DNA of 64,000 nt, taken from assembly GCF_001296025.1 (NCBI RefSeq), contig NZ_LJHV01000008.1, positions 62,001-126,000 of the forward strand, in the 5' to 3' direction. The DNA comes from Porphyrobacter sp. AAP60 (GTDB taxonomy: Bacteria > Pseudomonadota > Alphaproteobacteria > Sphingomonadales > Sphingomonadaceae). Made by a program: the position numbers and the translations under genes. Below the pieces are notes generated by a model that ran no database searches, was not told where the DNA came from, and was given only the letters and a program-made list of their open reading frames with translations. Positions 36,044 through 44,721 of the stretch are shown here, in pieces; within the stretch, counting starts at the first letter, position 1; the number at the start of each line of letters is the position of its first letter.

Positions 36044-36475
36044 TCAGATATCCGCGCTACCGGGGGTCCACGCCTCGTAATCGCCCACGGCCCGTGCGCG
36101 CTGGCCGCCACGTTCCAGAGCGCCCTGCGGGACATAGGCCTGCGCGGTGCCGGTCGCATTGGGGGTATAATCGACCTCCCAGATGCGCGGCGGCGGCAGA
36201 TGGCTTTCAGGCACCTCGTCATAGGTGCCGTGCAGCCAGCCGTGCCATTCGGCCGGCACGCGGCTGGCATCATTGGCGCCGTTGTAGATCACCCAGCGCT
36301 TGTCGCGGCTGGTATAGGAACCGTCCGAAGGGCCGGCGGATTTCGCCTTTGCGCGATAATACTTGTTGCCTGCCGCATCGGTGCCGACGTGGTCGCCTTT
36401 GGCGCGGCTGGCCCACAGCTGTGTGCCCAGCGTTGCGCCGTCCCACCAGGTGAAGATCTTTGCAAGGATTCCCAT
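36044..36475 (-). CDS. NADH:ubiquinone oxidoreductase accessory subunit NDUFA12 (B17.2)
   Basis: This 143-residue protein matches the NDUFA12/B17.2 family. Characteristic segments are FTWWDGATLGTQLW at the start, GNKYY, RWVIYNGANDASRVPAEWHGWLH near 65, and the following P-rich segment. In alphaproteobacteria and mitochondria it is an accessory subunit of complex I. It heads a tight pair with the DUF2155 gene. The ATG at 36475 is the only suitable start. Confidence 0.95.
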   Translation of the reverse strand: MGILAKIFTWWDGATLGTQLWASRAKGDHVGTDAAGNKYYRAKAKSAGPSDGSYTSRDKRWVIYNGANDASRVPAEWHGWLHGTYDEVPESHLPPPRIWEVDYTPNATGTAQAYVPQGALERGGQRARAVGDYEAWTPGSADI

Positions 36476-36523
36476 AGCGGCGCGCGTAGCGGAATTGGAT
36501 CACAGCGCCAAGAGGGAGTTGTT

Positions 36524-37039
36524 TCAGGGCAGGGTATACACAACCCGGTCTCCCGGCATGATCCCAAGCTCCGCCGCGCGGCCCGCGCGCAGTTCCAGAA
36601 CCGCGCTGGCAAACCCGGACGACGCCACCGAATCGAGCGAATAGGGCACGGTATTGGCCGCGATGTTGCTGATCCGTCCATCCGCGCCAACAAAGATGAT
36701 GTCGAGCGATAGCGGCGTGTTCTTCATCCAGAAAGACTGCGGCTCCGGCGCGGCGGAGGGGAACAGCATTCCTTCATTATCGCCCAGTTCGGTGCGGAAC
36801 ATCAGCCCCTTGGCCCGTGCTTGGGGACTGGCGGCAACTTCAACCCTGAACGGCAGCGCCTTGCCCCCGCGATCGACCACCAGATCGATCACCTCCAGCC
36901 CGGAGACCGGATGGCGCGCTGCCTCTGCCGCCTCTGCCGCCGCGGGAGCCTGCGTGCGCGCGGTGGCGGTTTCGGCCGGCGAACATGCCGCCAGCATCCC
37001 CAGCGCCATCGCCCCTGCCACCAGCATGTGCCTTACCAT
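36524..37039 (-). CDS. DUF192 lipoprotein
   Basis: This 171-residue protein has a lipobox (GMLAAC) followed by a DUF192 domain. Typical segments are FRVEVAASPQARAKGLMFR, NEGMLFPSAAPEPQSFWMKN, TPLSLDIIFVGADGRI, and the final GIMPGDRVVY. DUF192 proteins are small beta-barrel-like exported proteins of unknown function. The ATG at 37039 overlaps the recX stop by 7 bases; an internal ATG at 37027 is possible. Co-orientation and overlap indicate a recX-DUF192 transcription unit. Confidence 0.9.
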   Translation of the reverse strand: MVRHMLVAGAMALGMLAACSPAETATARTQAPAAAEAAEAARHPVSGLEVIDLVVDRGGKALPFRVEVAASPQARAKGLMFRTELGDNEGMLFPSAAPEPQSFWMKNTPLSLDIIFVGADGRISNIAANTVPYSLDSVASSGFASAVLELRAGRAAELGIMPGDRVVYTLP

Positions 37040-37722
37040 ATGCCTTCGCTTCCTTCCTGATCGGCTGCTTCTTCCAGCCACTGCTCGACATCCTCGGGCC
37101 CCTTGGCAGCGAGAACGTAGCGCACATGATCATACTGGTGGCCTGCCCGCAGCATTGCTGCAACGGCTTTTTCATGGGCCTTGCGCGCTGCCAGCGGATC
37201 GGTTGCCGGATCGCGCCCCATGCTCCACGGGCCGATCCGCTTTTTCTGTGCCATCAGCGCGGCAGCGCGGCGTCCGGCGGCTTCGCCCGGCGCATGGGCC
37301 GCCCGCACCTTTGCGCCCACACCCGCAAACCGCAGAGTCTCTTCCACCCGCCGCCCGCCGTATCCGCGCGCGCCAAGATCCCGCGCCCGCGCCCGGGCAT
37401 AGGCATCATCATCGACGTAGCCGAGCTCCACCAAACGGGCGACAAGTGCAGGAATATCAACCTGAATGGTGCGGGCGCCCCCATCCCCGGCCCGATCCCC
37501 GGCACGAACCTCGGCCAGCCCGCGTTCCCTGATCTTGCGCGCCAGATAGGCCTCGACCCGCGCTGCCGTGGTCGCAAAGCGGGCGGCATAATGCAGCGCC
37601 AGATCGCGCAAGGCAGCCTCGGTCAACGGAGGTTTCACCCGCTTCCCGTCCCGACGCTGCCGCCCGGAATCTTCCCCGGCATCACTACCGGGCGATGACG
37701 AATTCGCTTTACGTGAAACCAT
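37033..37722 (-). CDS. recX: RecX-family regulatory protein
   Basis: This 229-residue protein resembles RecX, which inhibits RecA filament extension. The helical repeats appear as ALRDLALHYAARFATTAARVEAYL near residue 38, VARLVELGYVDDDAYARARA near 90, and the C-terminal YDHVRYVLAAKGPEDVEQWLEE. recA is not in the window. It has a charged N-terminal extension of about 30 residues and overlaps the DUF192 gene. A weak parS-like string at its start codon is most likely chance. Confidence 0.85.
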   Translation of the reverse strand: MVSRKANSSSPGSDAGEDSGRQRRDGKRVKPPLTEAALRDLALHYAARFATTAARVEAYLARKIRERGLAEVRAGDRAGDGGARTIQVDIPALVARLVELGYVDDDAYARARARDLGARGYGGRRVEETLRFAGVGAKVRAAHAPGEAAGRRAAALMAQKKRIGPWSMGRDPATDPLAARKAHEKAVAAMLRAGHQYDHVRYVLAAKGPEDVEQWLEEAADQEGSEGIW

Positions 37723-37865
37723 TTCGCCTTATTCGTGCCACCTTCCAGTTTAAATGCCAATTATCGGACACTGCCGGATTATGACCGGCAATACGGGGTA
37801 ATGCCAGAGCGCGCGCGGATTTACGCCAAGGGACGCGCCGCAAACAACGGGTATCGCTGAAAAAT

Positions 37866-39614
37866 ATGAACGACGCCGCCTTGATGCCGACGCCGAATGA
37901 TTGCGAACTGCCACGGATTCGTGCGCAGTTTGCAACGTTCAATGACGCGATCGATTATGCCGCCCTCAGCCGCAAGGGGCTGAACTTTCACGACATGCGC
38001 GGGGAACTGGCGCGCGTCTATCCCTACGCCGAAATGCGCGAAGATGCGCTGGTGATGGCGCGTCGCCTGATCGCGGCGGGCATCGGCAAGGAAGACAGGG
38101 TTGCCCTGATTGCCGAGACCGGCGCGGATTTCGCCGCATTGTTCTGCGCCTGCGTCTATGCTGGCGCCTGGCCGGTACCGCTGCCCCTGCCGACGACCTT
38201 CGGGGGCAAGGAAAACTTTATCGACCAGCTGGCGGTGCAACTGCAAAGCTCCGATCCGAAGCTGCTGCTCTATCCCGAAGAAATCGCCGAAATGGCGTCT
38301 TCGGCGGCAGCGCGGCAGGGATGCCAGGCCGAAAGCTGGCAGGATTTCGGCCAGCGCCCCGCGCCCGAATGCGATCTGCCGCAGGCCAACCCGGACGATA
38401 TCTGCTATCTGCAATATTCCAGCGGATCGACCCGGTTCCCCACCGGCGTGGCTGTCACCCACCGGGCGCTGCTGCACAACCTGTATGGCCATTCGACCAC
38501 GATGGAGCTGGGCGAGAATGATCGCTGCGTCAGCTGGCTGCCGTGGTATCACGATATGGGTCTGGTCGGCTGCCTGCTGTCGCTGATCGCCAATCAGGTG
38601 TCGGGCGATTATCTGAAACCCGATGCCTTTGCCCGCCGCCCGCTGGCGTGGCTCGACATGATCAGCCGCAATCCCGGCAACACGCTCAGCTACTCCCCCA
38701 CCTTCGGTTACGACATCTGCGCGCGCCGCATTTCCAGCCAGAGCAATGTTGCCGAACGGTTCGACCTGTCGCGCTGGCGCATCGCGGGCAACGGCGCGGA
38801 CATGATCCGCCCGGACGTGATGCAAAGCTTCGTCAATGCCTTTGCCGAAGCCGGGTTCAAGGCATCTTCCTTCACCCCGTCCTATGGCCTTGCCGAAGCG
38901 GTGCTGGCGGTGACGGTAATGCCGCCGGGCGAAGGCATCCGCGTCGAACTGGTCGAGGAAGAACGCCTGTCGGGCGCGCCTCGTGATCTGTCGCGCCCGG
39001 CCCGCTATCGCGCGATTGTCAATTGCGGCAAGGCGCTACCCGATATGGAGGTGGCGATTCTGGGCGAAGACAGCGCAGCGCGCAGCGATCACCAGATCGG
39101 CAAGGTCTGGTGCCGCGGGCCGAGCGTGATGCACTCCTATTTCCGCAATCCCGAAGCCACCACAGATTGTCTCGTCCCAGATAAAGACGGGAACGCTTGG
39201 CTCGATACCGGCGACATGGGTTACACCGCCAACGGCTACCTGTTCATCGTCGGCCGGGCGAAGGACATGATCATCATCAACGGCAAGAACCACTGGCCGC
39301 AGGATATCGAATGGGCGGTGGAGCAATTGCCCGGCTTCAACCACGGCGATATCGCCGCCTTCTCGATCGAGATGGAAAACGGCGAGGAAGCCCCCGCCGT
39401 ACTGGTGCACTGCAAGGTTTCCGATCCTGAGGAACGCGTGCGCCTGCGCGACCAGATTGCCGATAAGGTGCGGTCGGTCACCGGCATGAGCTGCATCGTC
39501 GAGCTCGTCCCCCCGCGCACCCTGCCGCGCACATCATCCGGCAAGCTGAGCCGCGCCAAGGCCAAGAAGCTGTATCTGGCGGGCGAAATTGTGCCGATCG
39601 ATCTGGCAGCATAA
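37866..39614 (+). CDS. Fatty acyl-AMP ligase (FAAL)
   Basis: This 582-residue adenylate-forming enzyme activates fatty acids with ATP. Core motifs are YSSGSTRFPTGVAVTH near residue 182 (A3), TPSYGLAEAVLAV near 338 (A5), LDTGDMGYTANGYLFIVGR near 440 (A7/A8), and the C-terminal Lys in RTSSGKLSRAKAKK (A10). The sequence style is that of acyl-AMP ligases loading an acyl carrier protein rather than CoA. In sphingomonads such enzymes can feed sphingolipid or polyketide synthesis (inference); no carrier protein or ceramide gene is adjacent, so it is a solitary gene. A short CCGGC/GCCGG hairpin at 39717-39732 may terminate it. Confidence 0.88.
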   Translation: MNDAALMPTPNDCELPRIRAQFATFNDAIDYAALSRKGLNFHDMRGELARVYPYAEMREDALVMARRLIAAGIGKEDRVALIAETGADFAALFCACVYAGAWPVPLPLPTTFGGKENFIDQLAVQLQSSDPKLLLYPEEIAEMASSAAARQGCQAESWQDFGQRPAPECDLPQANPDDICYLQYSSGSTRFPTGVAVTHRALLHNLYGHSTTMELGENDRCVSWLPWYHDMGLVGCLLSLIANQVSGDYLKPDAFARRPLAWLDMISRNPGNTLSYSPTFGYDICARRISSQSNVAERFDLSRWRIAGNGADMIRPDVMQSFVNAFAEAGFKASSFTPSYGLAEAVLAVTVMPPGEGIRVELVEEERLSGAPRDLSRPARYRAIVNCGKALPDMEVAILGEDSAARSDHQIGKVWCRGPSVMHSYFRNPEATTDCLVPDKDGNAWLDTGDMGYTANGYLFIVGRAKDMIIINGKNHWPQDIEWAVEQLPGFNHGDIAAFSIEMENGEEAPAVLVHCKVSDPEERVRLRDQIADKVRSVTGMSCIVELVPPRTLPRTSSGKLSRAKAKKLYLAGEIVPIDLAA

Positions 39615-39735
39615 GTCCGCCACGCGCCGCGCAGCCAGCGTCCGCTATTCGGCAGACGAATGCGCTTAGCGAACGGCACGGGGCGGGTGGAAAGGCCACA
39701 TGGGACGAGGCGCTACCCGGCAAGCAAGCCGGTGT

Positions 39736-39954
39736 TTAGTCACCCTCCCAACCAAATACGTCTTCCAAGCCGACATTGAACACCCTCGCAATGCGGAACC
39801 CAGTTTCAAGGCTGGGGGAATAGCGAGCCTGCTCGATAGCAATGATTGTATGGCGAGTGACGCCGACCGCTTCACCAAGGGCCGCCTGGCTCATTTGGCC
39901 ATGAGCCTCGCGGAGTTCACGGACCCGGTTGGTGATTGGAGGTGCCTTTCCCAC
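39736..39954 (-). CDS. Short XRE-family transcriptional regulator
   Basis: This 72-residue protein is almost entirely a helix-turn-helix domain: NRVRELREAHGQMSQAALGE, then AVGVTRHTIIAIEQARYSP with the recognition helix, and a C-terminal tail LEDVFGWEGD. It starts at a GTG 3 bases after the stop of the upstream membrane protein gene, so the two are coupled. Small regulators like this commonly repress their own operon. Twin 20-bp inverted repeats in the promoter at 40371-40430 are the likely binding sites. Confidence 0.93.
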   Translation of the reverse strand: MGKAPPITNRVRELREAHGQMSQAALGEAVGVTRHTIIAIEQARYSPSLETGFRIARVFNVGLEDVFGWEGD

Positions 39955-39957
39955 TGG

Positions 39958-40359
39958 TCAGACCCTTGAACGAAGCAGGAAAATCTGAGCGCCGTATTCC
40001 GCAAGCTGCCCGAGAATAAGCGACGTCAGCACGATGTGAAACAGCCTCATTCCGTCTTGCGAAAGCATGAAGGCGCCAAGGCCTACAACGACCCCGGTTG
40101 CCAGAACATACGACGAGAAATGTGCTGCTTTTTCGATCACTACCCGTTCGCGCTCGTCGACGGGGCTGGACGCTTCGCGAGGCGACGCCACCGCAAGCAC
40201 AATTTGGGCTGCTATCGACAAAACCACAGCGCCAAGCACGAAGGGAATTGCGGCGGATGAAGGTGGAACCCCGTCGCCGATCACAAGCTTGAGATAAAAT
40301 CCACCAACCAGGACAAGCGTGCAGCCCATCACCCATGCCGAGCGTTCACGAAAGGCCAT
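39958..40359 (-). CDS. Four-helix membrane protein paired with XRE regulator
   Basis: This 133-residue protein has four predicted transmembrane helices (about residues 9-27, 35-58, 80-100, 106-128) with a charged loop SPVDERERVVIEKAAHFSS between the second and third. That loop resembles those of DUF2178-type proteins encoded with short XRE regulators in bacteria and archaea. Function is unknown. It has a strong AGGAGG ribosome site directly abutting the first operator. It is the first gene of the pair. Confidence 0.85.
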   Translation of the reverse strand: MAFRERSAWVMGCTLVLVGGFYLKLVIGDGVPPSSAAIPFVLGAVVLSIAAQIVLAVASPREASSPVDERERVVIEKAAHFSSYVLATGVVVGLGAFMLSQDGMRLFHIVLTSLILGQLAEYGAQIFLLRSRV

Positions 40360-40370
40360 AAATTCCTCCT

Positions 40371-40430
40371 ATGTAAAAAATCTTCTACATAGATGGCAGC
40401 ATCCCGCGTGATGTCAAATATTTTTTACAT
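40371..40430 (-). promoter_or_regulatory. Twin operators and promoter of the XRE/membrane pair
   Basis: Two 20-bp inverted-repeat sites, ATGTAAAAAATCTTCTACAT (40371-40390) and ATGTCAAATATTTTTTACAT (40411-40430), share ATGTA/TACAT arms and an A/T-run and start exactly 40 bp apart. On the minus strand the upstream site contains TTGACA, a consensus -35, and the downstream site covers the expected -10 to start region, adjoining the ribosome site. This is a strong autoregulation layout. Confidence 0.75.
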
Positions 40431-40555
40431 GCCTTGCTCGCGCCCTCCATTTGCACGACCGTCGGAAACGGGGTCGTTTCCTGAATAACAACACTTTCCG
40501 TGGCATCACCAAAGCCGGCCCAGCAACCGGAGCGCGGATTGGGTGGGCGGCAGCG

Positions 40556-42127
40556 CTACTCTCCCTCGGGCGCCCATTCGGGGCGCAGCGGGCCTGCTCC
40601 GCTGCGGATGCTGACAGCGATGCCATTGCCGCGCAAAGTTTCGGCAGCCGTCTGTGCCTCGGTGGCTGGACCAGTCAGCACCACACGTCGATCAAGCCGC
40701 TGGGCTGCCCAGCCTGTCAACGCGAGAGCGGCACGGCCCGATTCGGTCAGTTCCGCACCATCGAAGGCAATGCTTGCCGGAAGCGCGCCTGCAGGCGGGA
40801 TCAGTTCGATCGTCCACTCCGGCTCGCTGGCGCTGATGCGGGTTTCCAGGGTGCGATAGACAGCCAGCGGCGCACCCTCGATCCGCTTGGCCCGCACCAG
40901 CGCGCGGCGGCGGTTGCGGTCGATCAGCACCTCGGACTCGGCCACGCCGGCCGCCAGCGACAGCCGCGTGGCGAGCGCTTTCAGGCGTTCGTTGGCCGCG
41001 GTTTCCTCCCGCGCGCGGGTGGCGGATAGCTGCGCCCGCTGCGCCGCGCCCGCGCCGGTTTCGGTCTGCGACTGGGTCAGCGTCAGGTCGACCGGGCGGC
41101 CCAGCCGCAGAGTGAGGCGGCGGGCAAGGTCGCTTTCGGCGTCCGGCCGGATCACCGGCGTGAACACAATCGCGCTGACACCCATCGGACTGGCGCCAAA
41201 GTCGATTTCCACCGCATCAAGCTGCGCCGGGCGTTCGAACGTCTCGCCGAATTCGTCGCGCACGATGCGCTGGGCGTTGGTTTCCCACGCAATCTGCTGG
41301 AGCGAGAAGGCCAGCGGCACCGCCAGCCCGACGAACACCGCCAGCAAGGCGATGTTCTGGAACATGGTGTTGCGCTTGCTCAGGGAATTGCGGAAGCCAT
41401 ACAGTCTGGCCATCGCAAATGCCGTCAGCGCGATGGTGATGAAGTTGGTGACGAACAACAGCAGCGCGCCCGAAAAGACCGTCCAGTTGAAGGTGGCCAG
41501 GCCAAAGCCGACGACAGCGATCGGCGGCATCAGCGCCGTGGCGATCGCCACGCCGACAATCGCCCCTTCGCGCCCGCGGATCATGGCATAGGCGCCGGCG
41601 AGCGCCGAAAACAGCGCGACAAACAGGTCGAACAGGTTGGGCCGGGTGCGCGCGGCGATTTCACTGGTGATGGTCTGGATCGGTGAAAAGAACACCAGCA
41701 ATGCGCACAGCAATATGCCTATCACACTGCCGACAATCAGCGTGCGCATCGATTGCTTCAGCCACGCCCAGTCGCCGATCGCGAGCGCAAAGCCCAGCCC
41801 CATGATCGGCCCCATCAGCGGCGACAGCAACATCGCACCGATCACCACCGCAGGCGAGGACAACAGCAGGCCCAGGATCGCGATCCCGCCGCTCATCGCG
41901 GTCATGAACAGATAATGTTCGGATAATGCACCATCATGGCGCCGCCGCTCGATCACTTCGGCCTGATCGACCTGGCCGATGACATGAACCGTCCACCATG
42001 ACCGCACAGCTTCCACCACACCGCGCAAACCGTGGGGCTGCTCTGTGCTTTCCGGCACGGGGTTCTCTTGCGCTTCGGCCTCGGCAGCGGCTTCGGGCGA
42101 AGCGGTGGAACCTGTGGATGCGTTCAT
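40556..42127 (-). CDS. DUF389 membrane protein
   Basis: This 523-residue protein contains the DUF389 membrane domain: LSSPAVVIGAMLLSPLMGPIM near residue 90, followed by about six helices with GAIVGVAIATALMPPIAVVG near 200. A long soluble C-terminal half (residues 300-523) has no family I recognise and includes a region resembling outer-membrane-type beta-alpha repeats. Function is unknown. The ATG at 42127 begins MNASTGSTAS. It is divergent from the telA operon. Confidence 0.85.
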   Translation of the reverse strand: MNASTGSTASPEAAAEAEAQENPVPESTEQPHGLRGVVEAVRSWWTVHVIGQVDQAEVIERRRHDGALSEHYLFMTAMSGGIAILGLLLSSPAVVIGAMLLSPLMGPIMGLGFALAIGDWAWLKQSMRTLIVGSVIGILLCALLVFFSPIQTITSEIAARTRPNLFDLFVALFSALAGAYAMIRGREGAIVGVAIATALMPPIAVVGFGLATFNWTVFSGALLLFVTNFITIALTAFAMARLYGFRNSLSKRNTMFQNIALLAVFVGLAVPLAFSLQQIAWETNAQRIVRDEFGETFERPAQLDAVEIDFGASPMGVSAIVFTPVIRPDAESDLARRLTLRLGRPVDLTLTQSQTETGAGAAQRAQLSATRAREETAANERLKALATRLSLAAGVAESEVLIDRNRRRALVRAKRIEGAPLAVYRTLETRISASEPEWTIELIPPAGALPASIAFDGAELTESGRAALALTGWAAQRLDRRVVLTGPATEAQTAAETLRGNGIAVSIRSGAGPLRPEWAPEGE

Positions 42128-42272
42128 CAGTCGGCCTTTGCCAATATCATAACAAAGGCCCGCGATAGCCCGACGCGCGAATGTTTGCCAAGCCATCAGC
42201 GCACTTGCCCAATGACGCCCTATCGCGGCGATGGACGAAAGGGTGCGTTCCGCGCTAGCTTGCAACGCAAAC

Positions 42273-42301
42273 TTGAAAGGTGTGTTTTAGATCACTAATA
42301 C
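42273..42301 (+). promoter_or_regulatory. Candidate promoter of the telA operon
   Basis: TTGAAA (42273-42278), a 17-base spacer, then TAATAC (42296-42301), 54 bases before the telA start. The -35 is good and the -10 weak. Confidence 0.35.
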
Positions 42302-42355
42302 AGTGGAAATCACCCCGCGCCGCGTCGCCGGGTTCTGAGGGAGCGAACGACAGGC

Positions 42356-43567
42356 ATGAGCACGGAAACACAAACGGTCACCGCGACCCCCTTTACGCTC
42401 AACGCGCCCGATCCTGTGCCCGATGTCACGCCCGAACAGGCCGCAGGGCTGGTGCCGGTCACGACCGAGCAGAAATCGAAGCTCGACACGAAGGTTGATG
42501 CCTTCGTCAACGATCTGGTCACGACCGATGCCAATTCGCCGCAATTCGGCGAGAAGGTCGATCAGATCACCCGCATGGGGCAGGAACAGATCCGCGCCGC
42601 TGCCGCGATGTCGAACCGCTTTCTCGATCGCCCGGTGCGCGCGATGGATGGCGATGGCACCGTGGGCAAGGACTTGGCCGAGCTGCGCCGCACGGTCGAA
42701 GATCTTGATCCGGGCCGCAAGGGCAAGCTTTCCGGCCCGCGCAAGATTCTCGGCATCATCCCGTTCGGCAACAAGCTGAAGAACTATTTCGACAGCTACA
42801 CATCCGCGCAGGGGCATATTTCGTCGATCCTCCAGCGGCTCGAAAGCGGGAAGAAGGAACTCCACCTCGATAATGCTGCGATCGATACCGAGCGGCAGAA
42901 GCTGTGGGCGGCGATGGGCGAGCTGGAGCAGATGATCCACATCGCCAAGACGCTGGATGCGCGGCTCGAGGCCAAGGCGCTGGAACTCGACAGCTCGGAT
43001 CCGGCGAAGGCCAAGGCGCTGCGCGAATCCGCGCTGTTCTATGTCCGCCAGCGCACGCAGGATCTGCTGACCCAGATGGCGGTGAGCGTGCAGGGCTACC
43101 TTGCGCTTGACCTGGTGAAGAAAAACAATGTCGAACTGGTCAAGGGCGTCGACCGCGCCAGCACCACCACCGTCGGCGCGCTGCGCACGGCGGTGACTGT
43201 GGCGCAGGCGATGACCAATCAGCGATTGGTGCTCGGCCAGATCACGGCGCTCAACAAAACCACCAGCGACATCATCGATTCCACCAGCACGCTGCTGCGC
43301 GAACAGACCGCGCAGATCCACGAACAGGCGGCGTCCAGCACCATCCCGCTGGAAACGCTGCAACGCGCCTTCCAGAACATCTATGACACGATGGACGAGG
43401 TGGACAATTTCAAGGTGCGCGCGCTCGACAGCATGAAGCAGACAGTCACGACCCTGTCTGCCGAAGTCGAAAAATCGAAAGGCTATATCGCGCGGGCTGA
43501 AGGGCAGGCACAGGCGCAGGCCAAGGTCGCCTCGCAGACGCCATCCTTGCTGGCGCTGGATAAATAA
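42356..43567 (+). CDS. Toxic anion resistance protein TelA family
   Basis: This 403-residue, mostly helical protein matches the TelA/YaaN family named for tellurite resistance. Segments are DQITRMGQEQIRAAAAMSNRFLDRPVRAM near residue 65, GRKGKLSGPRKILGIIPFGNKLKNYF near 120, and VKKNNVELVKGVDRASTTTVGALRTAV near 255. The physiological role is unclear; members often travel with xpaC-like genes, as here, where the next start overlaps by one base (TAATG). Membrane or envelope stress response is a reasonable inference. Confidence 0.9.
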   Translation: MSTETQTVTATPFTLNAPDPVPDVTPEQAAGLVPVTTEQKSKLDTKVDAFVNDLVTTDANSPQFGEKVDQITRMGQEQIRAAAAMSNRFLDRPVRAMDGDGTVGKDLAELRRTVEDLDPGRKGKLSGPRKILGIIPFGNKLKNYFDSYTSAQGHISSILQRLESGKKELHLDNAAIDTERQKLWAAMGELEQMIHIAKTLDARLEAKALELDSSDPAKAKALRESALFYVRQRTQDLLTQMAVSVQGYLALDLVKKNNVELVKGVDRASTTTVGALRTAVTVAQAMTNQRLVLGQITALNKTTSDIIDSTSTLLREQTAQIHEQAASSTIPLETLQRAFQNIYDTMDEVDNFKVRALDSMKQTVTTLSAEVEKSKGYIARAEGQAQAQAKVASQTPSLLALDK

Positions 43568-44373
43568 TGCCCGACACAACGCCCCATTCCGACCGTATCC
43601 TGCGTGAGGCCAAGACCAGTCTCGCGGTGCAGCGCGATGGCGGCACGCATCGGCCGGGCAAAAGCATCGGCAAGGGGTCGGCTGAGCTCAAGATGAAGAG
43701 CCTGCTCAAGCGGGTGCGTAACATTGCCATCGCCATCGTCACGATCTGGCTGGGTGCGGGGATTGCCGGAGCCTTCGTCAATGGGATCGGCTTCTGGGGC
43801 GTGATGGCGGTGGTGGTGGCGACGGCCGTCGCCATTGCCGTGTTTTCGAGCTTCCCGAAGATCAAGACCCCCAAGCGCGCGGAACTGACCCTCGGCAATC
43901 CGCAGCAGATGGTGGCGCGCACCGAATTGTGGCTGGAGGCGCAGCGCCCTGCCCTGCCCGCTCCGGCGCAGGCGATCGTCGATCAGCTTGGCGTGCAACT
44001 GGATGCGCTCGGCCTGCAATTGCGTACAATTGACGCTGCGCACCCTGCAATGTCCGAAGTGCGCGAGCTGGTGGGGGAATACATCCCCGAAACCATCGAT
44101 AATTACCGCAAGATCCCCGCGCATCTGCGCAAGGAAGAACACACTGGCAAAACCGCTGACGAGCGCCTGACGGAAAGCCTGTCGAAACTCTCGGGCGAGG
44201 TTGACCGCGTGACGCGGCGGCTGGCCGAAGGCGCGCTGGATGATCTCGCGATCAAGAGCCGCTATCTCGAATACCGTTACGGCGGGGCCGATGCGCTGGA
44301 AGACATGCGCGATACCGGTACCGGCGTCCCGCTGCCGGATTTTTCGGCCACTCCCGCAAAGCAGGAACGCTAA
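43567..44373 (+). CDS. XpaC-like membrane protein coupled to TelA
   Basis: This 268-residue protein has two transmembrane helices (about residues 50-72 and 76-96), then a helical soluble domain with LVGEYIPETIDNYRKIP near 175 and SGEVDRVTRRLAEGALDDLAIKSRYLEYRY at the C-terminus. The layout resembles XpaC (5-bromo-4-chloroindolyl phosphate hydrolysis) proteins encoded beside telA/yaaN in Firmicutes. The start codon overlaps the telA stop. The biochemical activity is unknown. Confidence 0.7.
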   Translation: MPDTTPHSDRILREAKTSLAVQRDGGTHRPGKSIGKGSAELKMKSLLKRVRNIAIAIVTIWLGAGIAGAFVNGIGFWGVMAVVVATAVAIAVFSSFPKIKTPKRAELTLGNPQQMVARTELWLEAQRPALPAPAQAIVDQLGVQLDALGLQLRTIDAAHPAMSEVRELVGEYIPETIDNYRKIPAHLRKEEHTGKTADERLTESLSKLSGEVDRVTRRLAEGALDDLAIKSRYLEYRYGGADALEDMRDTGTGVPLPDFSATPAKQER

Positions 44374-44376
44374 CCC

Positions 44377-44676
44377 ATGCGCGTGACCCTTCCCCACGAT
44401 CTGTCCAGGGATGAAGTGCGCCGCCGGATGCGCGCCCATGCCAGCGAAATCGCGGATTTCTTCCCTCCGGGCCTCGCCAGCGTCACCACCGGCTGGCCCA
44501 GCGAAGACCGCATGGACATCACCGCCGAAGTGATGGGCATGACCATCCCCGGCGGCGTCGAAGTGCGCGACAGCGAGGTGGTCATCGAAATGGACCTGCC
44601 GATGCTGCTGAGCGTGATGCGCGGCCCGCTGGAAGCGGCGGTGAAGAAGGAAGGCGGGCGGCTGCTCGCCCCATAA
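44377..44676 (+). CDS. Polyhydroxyalkanoic acid system (PHA granule region) family protein
   Basis: This 99-residue protein resembles the PHA_gran_rgn family: N-terminal LPHDLSRDEVRRRMRAHASEIADFFP, central TGWPSEDRMDITAEVMGMTIPG, and C-terminal LPMLLSVMRGPLEAAVKKEG. Such proteins are found near polyhydroxyalkanoate genes, but none is visible here. It follows the XpaC-like gene by three bases, so it is the third gene of the telA operon. Confidence 0.8.
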   Translation: MRVTLPHDLSRDEVRRRMRAHASEIADFFPPGLASVTTGWPSEDRMDITAEVMGMTIPGGVEVRDSEVVIEMDLPMLLSVMRGPLEAAVKKEGGRLLAP

Positions 44677-44721
44677 AGGCCCGCTGGCAGGCTGATCCGC
44701 GCTAAATCCCGCGGGTCAGCC

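Noticed and set aside
37706..37721. Second parS-like string at the recX start
   Set aside because: Only 12 of 16 matches and inside coding sequence; likely chance.
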